Source of the DNA: UBA4416 sp031539425
Lineage (GTDB): Bacteria; Bacteroidota; Bacteroidia; B-17B0; Aurantibacillaceae
Direction of reading: 5' to 3'
Assembly (NCBI GenBank): GCA_031539425.1
Contig: JAVKLI010000048.1
Location: forward strand, 1 to 46,987
DNA: 46,987 nt
Both the position numbers and the translations under genes were made by a program. Positions 1 through 10,060 of this stretch are shown one piece after another. The notes below the pieces were generated by a model that had not been told where the DNA came from, did not search any database, and worked only from the letters and a program-made list of their open reading frames with translations. How positions within the stretch are numbered: position 1 is the first letter of the stretch; every line of letters starts with the position of its first letter.

Positions 1-149
1 TCAATCAAACTAAATTAGACTTATTTGATACATAGGGGGGCTTCGCTTTCAGAAATTTAAATACTATTCAATAAAATCAACTTTCTTAAAGAGATAAAGT
101 GCTAATTCGTATTTTTATCGGACAACAATGATTTTAAATATTTAGTTTT

Positions 150-157
150 TATATTTG
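150..157 (+). promoter_or_regulatory. Bacteroidota -7 promoter element for the ppk1 operon
   Basis: TATATTTG matches the Bacteroidota primary sigma -7 consensus TAnnTTTG. At the expected -33 position only a weak match (AATG) is seen. It lies about 110 bases before the ppk1 start. The rest of the first 266 bases holds no gene I can recognise. Confidence 0.5.
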
Positions 158-266
158 CCATACGGTATGCTAGTTTTGTAAGCTCTTTAAAAAAAAGTAA
201 AGTTTAATAACAATCGAAAAAAAAGTGCCATTTATCAAATAATTTTCCAGATTAAAGCAATTAATA

Positions 267-2327
267 ATGTCATTTAAGTTTCAATATATTAACAGAGAAA
301 AAAGTTGGCTTGCATTTAACGAAAGAGTATTACAAGAAGCAGCAGATGTAACAACACCTTTGCTAGAACGCATTAAGTTTTTAGGCATTTTTAGTAGCAA
401 TCGTGATGAGTTTTATAAAGTAAGAATTGCCAGTATAAAAAAATTGGTTCAGCTAAAAAAAATAGACGAATCGGGGCAAAACCCAGTAGAACTATTACAA
501 GAATTGCAAAACAAAGTAATTGAGCAGCAACTTAAATTTGAAACTATTTTTCAAAACCTATTAGCTGATTTAGAAAAAGAACATATTTATTTACTAAACG
601 AAACCCAATATAATGATGATCAAAAAGCGTTTGTAAAACACTATTTTGAAACGCATATTAATTCAAATTTATTTCCTATTATAATTAATCAAAATCAACC
701 ATTTCCTTATTTAAAAGACAAATCGGGCTATTTATTTATTAAATTAGTTAACAAAGATAATTTAAACAAAGTATCCTATTCACTTATCGAATTGCCTCTA
801 TCTACCTGTTCAAGGATTATAGAATTACCAGCAATAGGAAATGATAAAAAACATTTTTCATTAATAGATGATGTGATAAGATTTAATATAGATAACATAT
901 TTGCCCGAATTGATTTAAAAGCTATTGAAATTATAAACATTAAACTCACCCGCGATGCCGAAATTCAAATAAACAAACAGGTATCATTAAATTTAATAAA
1001 AGAAATAGCTAATAGTATTCAAAAACGAAAAGAAGGCTTGCCTGTAAGGTTTGTGTATGATAAAAATATTAAGCCAGAAACATTGGCTTTTTTACTATTA
1101 AAACTAGGTATGTCTCAAAAAGATAGTGCTATACCTGGTGGTCGGTATCATAATTTTAAAGATTTTATAAATTTTCCAAAAGTTAATAATTCAAAATTAT
1201 ATTACCAACCCATTAACCCTATTATACATAAACAGTTTAATTCCATACGTCAATCTTTACTTAATGTATTAGAACAGCAAGATATTTTATTACACTTTCC
1301 TTACCATTCATTTGATCATATTATTTCTTTATTAAAAGAAGCCGCAATTTCACCTTATGTTGAAAGTATTAAAATTACATTATACAGAATTTCATCAACT
1401 TCAAAAGTGGCTAATGCTTTAATAAATGCCATGCGTAATAATAAAAAAGTAACTGTATTAATTGAACTTAAAGCCCGATTTGATGAAGCAAACAACATAC
1501 ACTGGGCTAATAAATTAAAAGAAGAAGGCGCTACAGTAATATATGGCGTATCCAATTTAAAAGTACATAGCAAAATGTTTTTAATTACGGCAAAAAAAAA
1601 TAATACCACCACACACTATGGATACATAGGTACCGGAAATTTTAACGAAAATACTTCGGTTATTTATTCAGATTTAGCTTTGCTTACAACTAACACAAAT
1701 ATTACAAAAGATATTTTATCGGTATTTAATTATTACACCAATACTAAATTAAGGCCAAAGTTAAATCACTTGTTAATTGCACCTTATACACTTAGACAAA
1801 CTTTAATAGAATTAATTGATAAAGAAATTATCAATGCCAAGACGCAAAAATTAGCATACATTATTTTAAAAATGAATAGTTTGGTAGATGTAACGATGAT
1901 TAAAAAATTATATGAAGCGTCACAAGCTGGGGTACAAATTACTTTAATGATAAGAGGCATTTGTTGTTTAGTAGCTGGTGTAAAAGGATTAAGCGAAAAT
2001 ATAAAAGCTTACAGTATAATAGATAAATATTTAGAACACGCACGAGTTTTTATTTTTTGTAATAACGATAATGAAAAAATCTATTTAGCATCGGCAGATT
2101 GGATGGAGCGAAACCTCGATTTTAGAAGCGAAATTGCGGTACCTATTTTTAACAATGAAATAAAAAAACAAATTAGAACTATTATTAATATTCAATTATC
2201 AGGAAATTCAAGAGTTCGAATTATAGATGCCTTACAACAAAACGACTATAAGCAAAAAACTGAAACCGAATCGTTATTTAGAGTACAAGATGAAACCTAC
2301 AATTATTTAAAACAATTAAATTCATAA
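267..2327 (+). CDS. ppk1: Polyphosphate kinase 1
   Basis: PPK1 reversibly transfers the gamma-phosphate of ATP to long-chain polyphosphate, storing phosphate and energy. At 686 residues the protein has the usual family length. The first residues (INREKSWLAFNERVL) are the typical PPK1 N-terminal opening. The autophosphorylated histidine appears as H434 in KVHSKMFLI, and the second catalytic histidine as H591 in YLEHARVFIF; both sit where E. coli H435 and H592 do. The two phospholipase-D-like halves (about 320-500 and 500-680) are complete. It is followed after one base by an exopolyphosphatase gene, so synthesis and breakdown of polyphosphate are encoded together. Identification is secure; the ATG start is supported by the conserved N-terminus. 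Confidence 0.96.
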   Translation: MSFKFQYINREKSWLAFNERVLQEAADVTTPLLERIKFLGIFSSNRDEFYKVRIASIKKLVQLKKIDESGQNPVELLQELQNKVIEQQLKFETIFQNLLADLEKEHIYLLNETQYNDDQKAFVKHYFETHINSNLFPIIINQNQPFPYLKDKSGYLFIKLVNKDNLNKVSYSLIELPLSTCSRIIELPAIGNDKKHFSLIDDVIRFNIDNIFARIDLKAIEIINIKLTRDAEIQINKQVSLNLIKEIANSIQKRKEGLPVRFVYDKNIKPETLAFLLLKLGMSQKDSAIPGGRYHNFKDFINFPKVNNSKLYYQPINPIIHKQFNSIRQSLLNVLEQQDILLHFPYHSFDHIISLLKEAAISPYVESIKITLYRISSTSKVANALINAMRNNKKVTVLIELKARFDEANNIHWANKLKEEGATVIYGVSNLKVHSKMFLITAKKNNTTTHYGYIGTGNFNENTSVIYSDLALLTTNTNITKDILSVFNYYTNTKLRPKLNHLLIAPYTLRQTLIELIDKEIINAKTQKLAYIILKMNSLVDVTMIKKLYEASQAGVQITLMIRGICCLVAGVKGLSENIKAYSIIDKYLEHARVFIFCNNDNEKIYLASADWMERNLDFRSEIAVPIFNNEIKKQIRTIINIQLSGNSRVRIIDALQQNDYKQKTETESLFRVQDETYNYLKQLNS

Positions 2328-2328
2328 A

Positions 2329-3210
2329 ATGGTATTTGCAGCTATAGATATAGGAAGTAATGCTATTAGGTTATTATTTTGCAGAGTGTATGTTGTAAAA
2401 AACAAACCACACTTTGTAAATGAAGAACTTTTTAGGCTTCCGATAAGATTAGGAGATGATGTATTTTTACACGGATTTATATCAGAACCCAAAATTAAAA
2501 AACTCACCAGCGCCATGCGTAGTTTTTCAGAATTAATAAATGTGTATCAGGTAAACTCGTACCGGGCTGTAGCAACAAGCGCTATGCGTGATGCTAAAAA
2601 TAGCGCAGAAATTGTAACCGCTATTAAAACAGAAACTGGAATTAATATAGAAATAATAGACGGGAAATTAGAGGCCAGTTTGGTGTTTTCGAATCATATA
2701 GAACAACTACTTAATCCAAATCACTCTTATTTATACATTGATGTTGGCGGCGGTAGCACAGAGTTAACCTTATATCAAAAAAATAATATGGTAGCCTCTA
2801 AATCTTTTAACATTGGTACCATTAGATTGCTCTACGATAAAGTAACCAAAACAGATTGGGATGAGATGCAAGCTTGGTTAATAGAAAAAACAACAGGTGT
2901 TAAACCTATTGATGCTATTGGATCTGGAGGCAACATTAATAAATTATTTAAAATGGCTAAAAAAAGTAATAAATATTTTAGCTATAACGATTTATTTGCT
3001 TTACATAACTTACTCAACTCCTATAGTTTGGAAGAAAAAATGAATACCCTTGGTTTAAAGCCAGATAGGGCAGATGTTATCTCTCATGCATCTAATATAT
3101 TTACTACTGTAATGAAAACAGCTAACATAGGTTTAATACATGTGCCAAAAATTGGCTTATCTGATGGCATTGTGCATGAATTATACAATCAAGAAATCAA
3201 ATTTAAATAA
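2329..3210 (+). CDS. ppx: Exopolyphosphatase, Ppx/GppA family
   Basis: Ppx/GppA phosphatases remove terminal phosphate from polyphosphate or from pppGpp. This 293-residue protein has the sugar-kinase/Hsp70/actin fold signatures: DIGSN at residues 7-11 and a second phosphate loop, DVGGGSTEL, near residue 140. It is the short form, lacking the C-terminal HD-like domains of the E. coli enzymes (about 500 residues), as is common in Bacteroidota. It starts one base after ppk1 stops, so translation is probably coupled, and the pairing favours polyphosphate as substrate. Activity on pppGpp cannot be excluded from sequence. Confidence 0.9.
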   Translation: MVFAAIDIGSNAIRLLFCRVYVVKNKPHFVNEELFRLPIRLGDDVFLHGFISEPKIKKLTSAMRSFSELINVYQVNSYRAVATSAMRDAKNSAEIVTAIKTETGINIEIIDGKLEASLVFSNHIEQLLNPNHSYLYIDVGGGSTELTLYQKNNMVASKSFNIGTIRLLYDKVTKTDWDEMQAWLIEKTTGVKPIDAIGSGGNINKLFKMAKKSNKYFSYNDLFALHNLLNSYSLEEKMNTLGLKPDRADVISHASNIFTTVMKTANIGLIHVPKIGLSDGIVHELYNQEIKFK

Positions 3211-3218
3211 TTACATAA

Positions 3219-3941
3219 ATGTGGGAAGAGCGCACCAAGTTACTAGTAGGAGACGATAATTTAAAATTATTACAACAAGCGCATGTACTAGTAGTTGGGC
3301 TTGGTGGCGTTGGTAGCTATGCAGCCGAAGCTTTAGGTAGAGTAGGTATAGGGCAATTAACCATTGTAGATGGCGATATAGTTGATACTACTAACAGAAA
3401 CAGGCAGCTACAAGCCCTTTCTTCAACTATAGGACAAAGTAAAGCCATATTAATAGAACAAAGGTTAAAAGATATTAATCCGGAAATTAAAATTACGGCC
3501 ATTAATCAATTTCAAAAGCCAGAACAAATTGAACAATTGTGCGAAATAAAATATGATTATGTGATAGACGCCATAGACAGCATAACACCTAAAATTCATC
3601 TCATCAAAGCGGCATTAAAAAATAATCAAAAAATAATTTCATCAATGGGCGCTGGCGGAAAGCTAGACCCAATACAAATTAAAATTGACGATATATCAAA
3701 AACCTATCATTGCCCAATGGCTTATTACCTTCGCAAACGCCTTAAAATAGAGGGAATTAGAAAAGGATTTAAAGCTGTATTTTCATCCGAGCTGCCAGAT
3801 AAAAAATCAATTATGACAACCAATGGCACTAATTTTAAAAAATCGGCTTATGGTACCATTTCGTATATACCAGCTATGTTTGGTATGACCTGTGCATCTG
3901 TTGTTATTAGAGACATCATTAATTGGAAAGAGATTAAATAA
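3219..3941 (+). CDS. tcdA: tRNA threonylcarbamoyladenosine dehydratase (TcdA/CsdL, ThiF-like)
   Basis: A ThiF/MoeB/E1-like adenylating enzyme of 240 residues. TcdA converts t6A37 of ANN-decoding tRNAs to the cyclic form using ATP. The nucleotide-binding loop GLGGVGSYA spans residues 27-35. The acidic end of the second strand is DGD at 51-53, followed by the family's NRNRQ segment at 59-63. There is no C-terminal rhodanese domain and no paired CxxC motif, which argues against MoeB or ThiF. It lies 8 bases after ppx, and its stop codon shares one base with the next start. TcdA fits best, but other E1-like roles are possible. Confidence 0.85.
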   Translation: MWEERTKLLVGDDNLKLLQQAHVLVVGLGGVGSYAAEALGRVGIGQLTIVDGDIVDTTNRNRQLQALSSTIGQSKAILIEQRLKDINPEIKITAINQFQKPEQIEQLCEIKYDYVIDAIDSITPKIHLIKAALKNNQKIISSMGAGGKLDPIQIKIDDISKTYHCPMAYYLRKRLKIEGIRKGFKAVFSSELPDKKSIMTTNGTNFKKSAYGTISYIPAMFGMTCASVVIRDIINWKEIK

Positions 3942-6253
3942 TGCCTTTTATAAACCAACATATTTTTACTTTTACACTTTGTTTATTTTTTGGAATAAAT
4001 ACCATGCTGCATTCACAAAAAGTAGGGGTTGTATTTAGTGGCGGTGGCGCCTCTGGTTTATCATTTGTAGGTGCACTTAAAGCATTAGAGGAAAATCACA
4101 TACCTATTCATTATTTTACCGGAACTTCAATTGGCAGTGTATTTGGTGGGCTTTACGCGATAGGATTATCACCTAAGCAAATTGATAGTTTGGTTAATAC
4201 TAAAGATTTTTTAAAAATAATTAACGGCGAATTTTATTCTAACGAACTAAGCTACTTTAAAAATAGAGAAACCTATGCCAAGTGGTTAAGTTTAAAATTG
4301 AATTTAAACAATTCGTTCATGTCTAATTTACCATCCAATTTTATCAATTCTATACCAATAGATTATTTTATGATGAAAATGTTTTTAGGCGCCAATTTAG
4401 CCATAAAATCAAAATTTGATAACTTGTTTATCCCCTTCAGGTGCATAGGGTCTGATATTGCAACCAAACAAACTGTTATTTTTAAGCAAGGCGATTTAGC
4501 ATCAAGTATAAGAGCTAGCATGAGTTATCCATTTTACTTACCGCCCATTTTTGTAAATAATTCGTTAATGTTAGATGGAGGCTTATATAATAATTTTCCG
4601 CTAAATATTATTGAAGAAGAGTTTCATCCCGATTTTATAATTGGAATTACCGCAGCTGATAGCTTTCCTACCCCAAAAGATGATGATTTGTCTTCTCAAA
4701 TTAGAGCCATGCTTACTATCAATTCTAATAACACTATTCAAAATAAAACCCAACATGTTATTATAAAACCTTGGTCAGATTTAGGAGTTTTTAATTTTAA
4801 TAATATTAAAGCCATTATTGATAGTGGTTATGTGGCCACCATGCGAATGATGCCCGAAATAAAAAAACACATCACACAATATGAAAATGAAATAGACTTA
4901 ACAAAAAGAAGACAAACATTTTTAACCAAAACAGAAGTTACTAATTTTAAGTATGACAGTATAAATATTGTTGGTGGTTCTCTACAACTTCAAAACTATA
5001 TTAAGCAGCATTTTTTAAAAAATGGGAATCAATTTACTTTACATCAATTTAAAAAATCCTATTACAATTTAATAAGTGATGAGTGTATAATTGGTACACG
5101 ACCTACTTCCTATAAAGACACTTTAAAAAATAAAAAAATTTTACAATTATATGTAAAGCCTGAAAAACGATTTGTTGTTGATGTTGGTGGGTTTATTGTA
5201 TCTAAACCAATTAGTACTGTTTTTTTAAATTTAAATTATACGTATATAAATAAAATAAAATACTCAGCTGCTATAAATGGTTTTGCAAGTAAGTTGTTGG
5301 TAAGCTCATTGGCAAATATAAAATTTGATTTTCCTACTCGCATACCTTTTTATATAGAAACACAAGCCAGCTTATCACGTTGGGATTATTTTAATAGTAG
5401 TTCTTTATTTTTAATTTTTGAACAACCCTCTTATATGATACAAGATGATAGATATTTAGAGTTAAATGCTAGCGTTCCGCTTGGTAATATTGGTAAATCT
5501 GTTTTGAGTATTGGTTCTGCAAATTTTGCAAGTAAGTATTTTCAAAATCAACATTACATAAATGTTGATTCTGCAGACATAACTACATGCGATTTTCAAT
5601 ACACACAGTTAGCCTTTGAGTTTACTACTTTAAATCAAAAACAATTTGCTACCAAAGGTTTTTATGCCTCTGCGTATTTTAAACAATTTTATGGATACGA
5701 ATCGTACTTAGCAAACTCTAATAAAAATAATGTTTGGAACACGCCTATTAATAACCTAAAGCATAATTGGACCCAAATAAAGTTTAACATAGAAAGTTAT
5801 ATCCCCACGATTAAAAAAATAACTTTTGGATTACAACTAGATGGCGCTTTAAATAACCAAACGTTATTTAGTAATTTCACTTCTAGTATGCTTATGGCAC
5901 CAGCTTATGAACCTATACCAGAAATGCAAACCATTATTCAAGAAAAATTTAGGTCTAATTCATTTATAGCTGGCGGAGTTAAATTGATTTTTGAACCACT
6001 TAAAAAATTTCAATTACGATTTGAAAACTATTTCTATCAACCTTTTGTATCCTTTGAAAAATTAGCTAACAATAAAGTAAAATATAGTACACCATTTGCC
6101 AATCAAAGTTATGTGAGTTCATTTAGTTTGGTGTATCAAACACCAATAGGGCCAATAGCCTTAAGTAATAATGTTTATAATTTTGATTTAAAAAATGCGA
6201 CTATTTTTTTTCACATAGGTTATATCATATTTAATAAAAAATCAATTAAATAG
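3941..6253 (+). CDS. Exported patatin-like phospholipase with C-terminal outer-membrane barrel
   Basis: A 770-residue protein with a short hydrophobic signal (about 7-25). The patatin lipase domain (about 27-320) has the oxyanion loop GGGASG at 34-39, the nucleophile motif GTSIG with S63, and the catalytic aspartate in the DGG motif at about D212. A short POTRA-like stretch follows (about 340-400). The remainder is rich in alternating polar and aromatic strands ending at the C-terminus, as in the BamA/surface-antigen superfamily. The architecture resembles PlpD-type (type Vd) proteins, in which the barrel anchors or exports the lipase. The start codon overlaps the tcdA stop, so it belongs to the ppk1 operon. 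Substrate is unknown. Confidence 0.85.
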   Translation: MPFINQHIFTFTLCLFFGINTMLHSQKVGVVFSGGGASGLSFVGALKALEENHIPIHYFTGTSIGSVFGGLYAIGLSPKQIDSLVNTKDFLKIINGEFYSNELSYFKNRETYAKWLSLKLNLNNSFMSNLPSNFINSIPIDYFMMKMFLGANLAIKSKFDNLFIPFRCIGSDIATKQTVIFKQGDLASSIRASMSYPFYLPPIFVNNSLMLDGGLYNNFPLNIIEEEFHPDFIIGITAADSFPTPKDDDLSSQIRAMLTINSNNTIQNKTQHVIIKPWSDLGVFNFNNIKAIIDSGYVATMRMMPEIKKHITQYENEIDLTKRRQTFLTKTEVTNFKYDSINIVGGSLQLQNYIKQHFLKNGNQFTLHQFKKSYYNLISDECIIGTRPTSYKDTLKNKKILQLYVKPEKRFVVDVGGFIVSKPISTVFLNLNYTYINKIKYSAAINGFASKLLVSSLANIKFDFPTRIPFYIETQASLSRWDYFNSSSLFLIFEQPSYMIQDDRYLELNASVPLGNIGKSVLSIGSANFASKYFQNQHYINVDSADITTCDFQYTQLAFEFTTLNQKQFATKGFYASAYFKQFYGYESYLANSNKNNVWNTPINNLKHNWTQIKFNIESYIPTIKKITFGLQLDGALNNQTLFSNFTSSMLMAPAYEPIPEMQTIIQEKFRSNSFIAGGVKLIFEPLKKFQLRFENYFYQPFVSFEKLANNKVKYSTPFANQSYVSSFSLVYQTPIGPIALSNNVYNFDLKNATIFFHIGYIIFNKKSIK

Positions 6254-6271
6254 TTTTTTGTTTTAAACAAA

Positions 6272-9200
6272 TTACAACATATTAGGGCTCAACCATTTTC
6301 TCACCTCTTCATAAGGTAATTTTTTGCGTTGTGCATAATCTGAAACTTGCTCTTTGTTAATTTTACCTATGCCAAAATAGTGTGCTTGAGGGTGCGCAAA
6401 ATATAAGCCAGATACTGCCGCCGTAGGGTACATGGCATAAGAGTCTGTTAATTGCAAACCAATATTTTTTTCTACATCTAATATTTCCCAAAGTGTTTTT
6501 TTCTCGGTATGGTCGGGTTGGGCTGGATAGCCTGCTGCAGGACGAATGCCTTGATATTTTTCTTGAATTAAATTTTGAATATCGTAATTTTCATTTTTAC
6601 TATAACCCCACAATTCGGTTCTTACTTTATAATGCATTAATTCTGCAAAGGCTTCTGCTAACCTGTCTGCCAAGGATTTTAGCATAATAGCATTGTAATC
6701 GTCATTATTTTTTTCAAATTCAGAAACGTACTTTTCTATACCAAACCCTGTAGATAGGGCAAATAAGCCAATATAGTCTGATGATGTGTTAGATGATATT
6801 GGTTGTATAAAATCAGATAGTGCTACGTTATACTGCTTAATTGGTTTTTTTGTTTGTTGACGTAAGGTATGTAAAGTATATGTCTTATTGGTATCTAAAT
6901 TTATAAGTTCTATATCATCGTCATTAATTGTAGCTGCAGAAAACAGACCTACTACAGCCTTTGCTTGAAGCCATTTTTCAGCTATAATTTGGTTTAATAA
7001 TTTTTGAACATCGTTAAATAATTTGGTGGCTTCAACTCCTTTTTCAGGGTCGTTTAAAATTTTTGGATACGAGCCTTTCATTTCCCAACTATGAAAAAAC
7101 GGTGTCCAGTCTATATATTCAGCTATTTTATCTAAATTGTAATCTGTATAAATAGTAATTCCTAATGTATTGGGTTTATAAATTTGAGTTTCATTCCAGT
7201 TGATGTTTAATTTATTTTGCCTTGCCTCTTGCAACGAAATAATTTTGTTTTGAGATTGCGCTTGTATGTTTTGTTCTCTAATACGGTTGTAATCTTTTTC
7301 TACCTCTGCTATAAAGTTTAATTTTAAATCGTTTGATAATAGACTGCTGACAGCCGGTACAGATTTACTAGCATCGTTAATATGTACTACCGAATGCTTA
7401 TATTCAGGTGCTATTTTAACAGCAGTATGCACTCGAGATGTAGTAGCACCGCCTATAAGCAAAGGAATATTAAAATTTAATCGTTCCATTTCTTTTGCTA
7501 CATGTATCATTTCATCTAGAGATGGGGTAATAAGTCCACTTAAACCAATCATATCTACTTGATGTTGTTTGGCTTCATTTAAAATTTTATCACACGATAC
7601 CATGACACCTAAATCAATTATTTCATAGTTATTGCATGATAAAACAACGCCTACAATATTTTTACCAATATCATGCACATCGCCTTTTACAGTAGCTAAT
7701 AAAATTTTTCCATTATTATTTTTTTGTTGTATCGCTATACCTAGTTTTTGATTTGCTTCTTTTTCTGCTATTAAGTAAGGCTCTAGGTATGCTACTGATT
7801 TTTTCATTACCCGTGCACTTTTAACTACTTGAGGTAAAAACATTTTGCCGTTTCCAAATAAATCGCCTACAATGTTCATCCCTTTCATTAATGGGCCTTC
7901 TATTACATGAAGTGGTTTGCCTAATATTTTCAAGGCTTCTGCGGTATCAATATCTATGTAATCTAAGTTTCCTTTTACTAAGGCATGGCTTAAACGATCT
8001 TCTACTGCCCATTCTCGCCACTCTTCTTGTTTGGTGTTTTTTTCTTTTGTGTTGCCTTTTAAAGATTCGGCGTAGGTAACCAATTTTTCGGTGGCTTCTG
8101 CATTTTTATTAAATAATACGTCTTCTATAAGTTCTAGCAATTGTTTATCTATTGTATCGTATACAACTAATTGAGAAGGGTTTACAATGCCCATATCCAT
8201 ACCGTGTTTTACGGCATGAAACAAAAAGGCGCTGTGGATGGCTTCTCTAACTGTATCATTACCTCTAAACGAAAAGGACACATTACTAACGCCTCCGCTT
8301 ACTTTAGCTAATGGCAAATTTTCTTTAATCCATTGGGCGGCATTAAAAAAATCTAACGCATTAAGCCTGTGCTCTTCCATACCTGTGGCTATTGGAAAAA
8401 TATTTGGGTCAAAAATAATATCATGAGCAGGAAACTGAACGGTATTTACAAGAATGTTATAGGCGCGTGTGCAAATATCAATTCTACGTTGTAATGTATC
8501 CGCTTGACCCTCTTCATCAAATGCCATTACAATAACTGCTGCTCCGTATTGCTTAACTTGTTGAGCTTGCTCTATAAATATTTTTTCGCCTTCTTTTAAA
8601 GATATTGAATTTACTATGGATTTGCCTTGTACGCATTTTAAACCTGCTTCTATAATAGACCACTTGGAAGAGTCTATCATAATAGGTATTTTGGATATAT
8701 CTGGTTCTGCGGCTATCAAATTTAAAAAGGTTATCATACTTGCTTGTCCGTCAAGCATGGCTTCATCCATATTAATGTCAATTACTTGAGCGCCACCCTC
8801 TACTTGTTCTTTAGCTACAGTTAGGGCTTTTTCAAATTGATTTTCTTTAATAAGGGTTAAAAATTTTTTAGATCCTGTTACGTTTGTTCGTTCACCAATA
8901 TTTAAAAAATTACTTTCGGGCTTTAAACTATAAGCCTCTAAACCGCTTAATTTTAGAAGGTTTTGATTGTTTGGTTTTTGGCGAGGCTTTACAGTTTGAG
9001 CTATTTCTGCAATGCGTTTAATGTGTTTTGGGGTAGTGCCGCAACAGCCGCCAACAATATTTAAAAAACCTGCTTTTAAAAAATCTTCTAGTTGGTGCCC
9101 CATTTCGTGTGCTTCTTGATCGTAAGCGCCAAATTGGTTGGGTAACCCAGCATTAGGGTAAGCACTTACAAAAAACGGCGCTTTGTTTGATAACTCCTCA

Positions 9201-9961
9201 ATGTAAGGTCTCATATCTTTGGCGCCCAATGCGCAATTTAAACCCACGCTTAATAATTCGACATGAGACACAGAATTTAAAAAGGCTTCGGTTGTTTGTC
9301 CTGATAAAGTACGACCGCTAGCATCTGTAATGGTGGCCGATAGCATGATGGGCAACTTTCTATTTATTTTAATAAAATAATTTTCTGCTGCATACAAAGC
9401 TGCTTTGGCATTTAAAGTATCTGTAATGGTTTCTACTAAAAGTAAATCTACGCCGCCGTCTATAAGACCACGTATTTGTTCGGTATAAGCCGTTACTAAA
9501 TCATCAAAGGTAACTGCTCTAAAGGCTGGGTCGTTTACATGAGGCGACATGGATGTAAGCTTAGTAGTAGGCCCTATAGAGCCTGCTACGTATTTTGATT
9601 GGACGCTTTTAGATTCACTAAAATATTCTGCAATGGCTTGTTTAGCTACTTTTGCCGATTCTAGATTGAGCTCATACACCAAGCTTTCCATATCATAATC
9701 TGCCATAGATACCGAATTGGCACTAAATGTATTGGTTTCTATAATATCAGCACCAGCGTGTAAATATTCTTTATGAATATCTTTAATAATATGTGGTTGG
9801 GTTATAGATAATAAATCGTTATTGCCTTTAATATCCTTATGCCAATTAGCAAAACGCTGAGTTCTAAAATCATTTTCTGTTAATTTGTGCTCTTGAATCA
9901 TGGTACCCATGGCACCATCTATAACCAAGATGCGGTTTTGGAGATCTTGAAAAATTGTCAT
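6272..9961 (-). CDS. metH: Cobalamin-dependent methionine synthase
   Basis: MetH methylates homocysteine using 5-methyltetrahydrofolate and methylcobalamin. All modules are present in 1229 residues. In the homocysteine domain the zinc cysteines lie in NCALG (about 243) and GGCCGTTP (about 307). The folate domain follows (from about 350, ERTNVTGSKKF), then the four-helix cap (about 650-740). The cobalamin domain carries DVHDIG (about 762), whose histidine is the lower axial ligand. The SAM-binding reactivation domain contains RPAAGYPAQPDH (about 1140). The length matches E. coli MetH (1227). It converges with the patatin gene, 18 bases apart, and has its own consensus promoter. No SAM or cobalamin riboswitch fits in the 100-base leader. 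Confidence 0.97.
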   Translation of the reverse strand: MTIFQDLQNRILVIDGAMGTMIQEHKLTENDFRTQRFANWHKDIKGNNDLLSITQPHIIKDIHKEYLHAGADIIETNTFSANSVSMADYDMESLVYELNLESAKVAKQAIAEYFSESKSVQSKYVAGSIGPTTKLTSMSPHVNDPAFRAVTFDDLVTAYTEQIRGLIDGGVDLLLVETITDTLNAKAALYAAENYFIKINRKLPIMLSATITDASGRTLSGQTTEAFLNSVSHVELLSVGLNCALGAKDMRPYIEELSNKAPFFVSAYPNAGLPNQFGAYDQEAHEMGHQLEDFLKAGFLNIVGGCCGTTPKHIKRIAEIAQTVKPRQKPNNQNLLKLSGLEAYSLKPESNFLNIGERTNVTGSKKFLTLIKENQFEKALTVAKEQVEGGAQVIDINMDEAMLDGQASMITFLNLIAAEPDISKIPIMIDSSKWSIIEAGLKCVQGKSIVNSISLKEGEKIFIEQAQQVKQYGAAVIVMAFDEEGQADTLQRRIDICTRAYNILVNTVQFPAHDIIFDPNIFPIATGMEEHRLNALDFFNAAQWIKENLPLAKVSGGVSNVSFSFRGNDTVREAIHSAFLFHAVKHGMDMGIVNPSQLVVYDTIDKQLLELIEDVLFNKNAEATEKLVTYAESLKGNTKEKNTKQEEWREWAVEDRLSHALVKGNLDYIDIDTAEALKILGKPLHVIEGPLMKGMNIVGDLFGNGKMFLPQVVKSARVMKKSVAYLEPYLIAEKEANQKLGIAIQQKNNNGKILLATVKGDVHDIGKNIVGVVLSCNNYEIIDLGVMVSCDKILNEAKQHQVDMIGLSGLITPSLDEMIHVAKEMERLNFNIPLLIGGATTSRVHTAVKIAPEYKHSVVHINDASKSVPAVSSLLSNDLKLNFIAEVEKDYNRIREQNIQAQSQNKIISLQEARQNKLNINWNETQIYKPNTLGITIYTDYNLDKIAEYIDWTPFFHSWEMKGSYPKILNDPEKGVEATKLFNDVQKLLNQIIAEKWLQAKAVVGLFSAATINDDDIELINLDTNKTYTLHTLRQQTKKPIKQYNVALSDFIQPISSNTSSDYIGLFALSTGFGIEKYVSEFEKNNDDYNAIMLKSLADRLAEAFAELMHYKVRTELWGYSKNENYDIQNLIQEKYQGIRPAAGYPAQPDHTEKKTLWEILDVEKNIGLQLTDSYAMYPTAAVSGLYFAHPQAHYFGIGKINKEQVSDYAQRKKLPYEEVRKWLSPNML

Positions 9962-9984
9962 TTAGTTAAAAAAAAATAATATTT

Positions 9985-10015
9985 CAAATGTATTTGAAAA
10001 TATAGATATTACAAA
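9985..10015 (-). promoter_or_regulatory. Consensus Bacteroidota promoter for metH
   Basis: Read on the minus strand, TTTG (10015-10012), a 19-base spacer and TACATTTG (9992-9985) match the TTTG-N19-TAnnTTTG consensus exactly. The predicted transcript begins about 20 bases before the metH ATG, leaving only a very short leader. Confidence 0.75.
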
Positions 10016-10060
10016 CCTTAAATAAAAATTAATTTAAATTTAAAAAACAAACAAACTAAT

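Noticed and set aside
9962..10060. SAM or cobalamin riboswitch before metH
   Set aside because: The leader predicted from the promoter is only about 20 bases; none of the conserved riboswitch boxes are visible.
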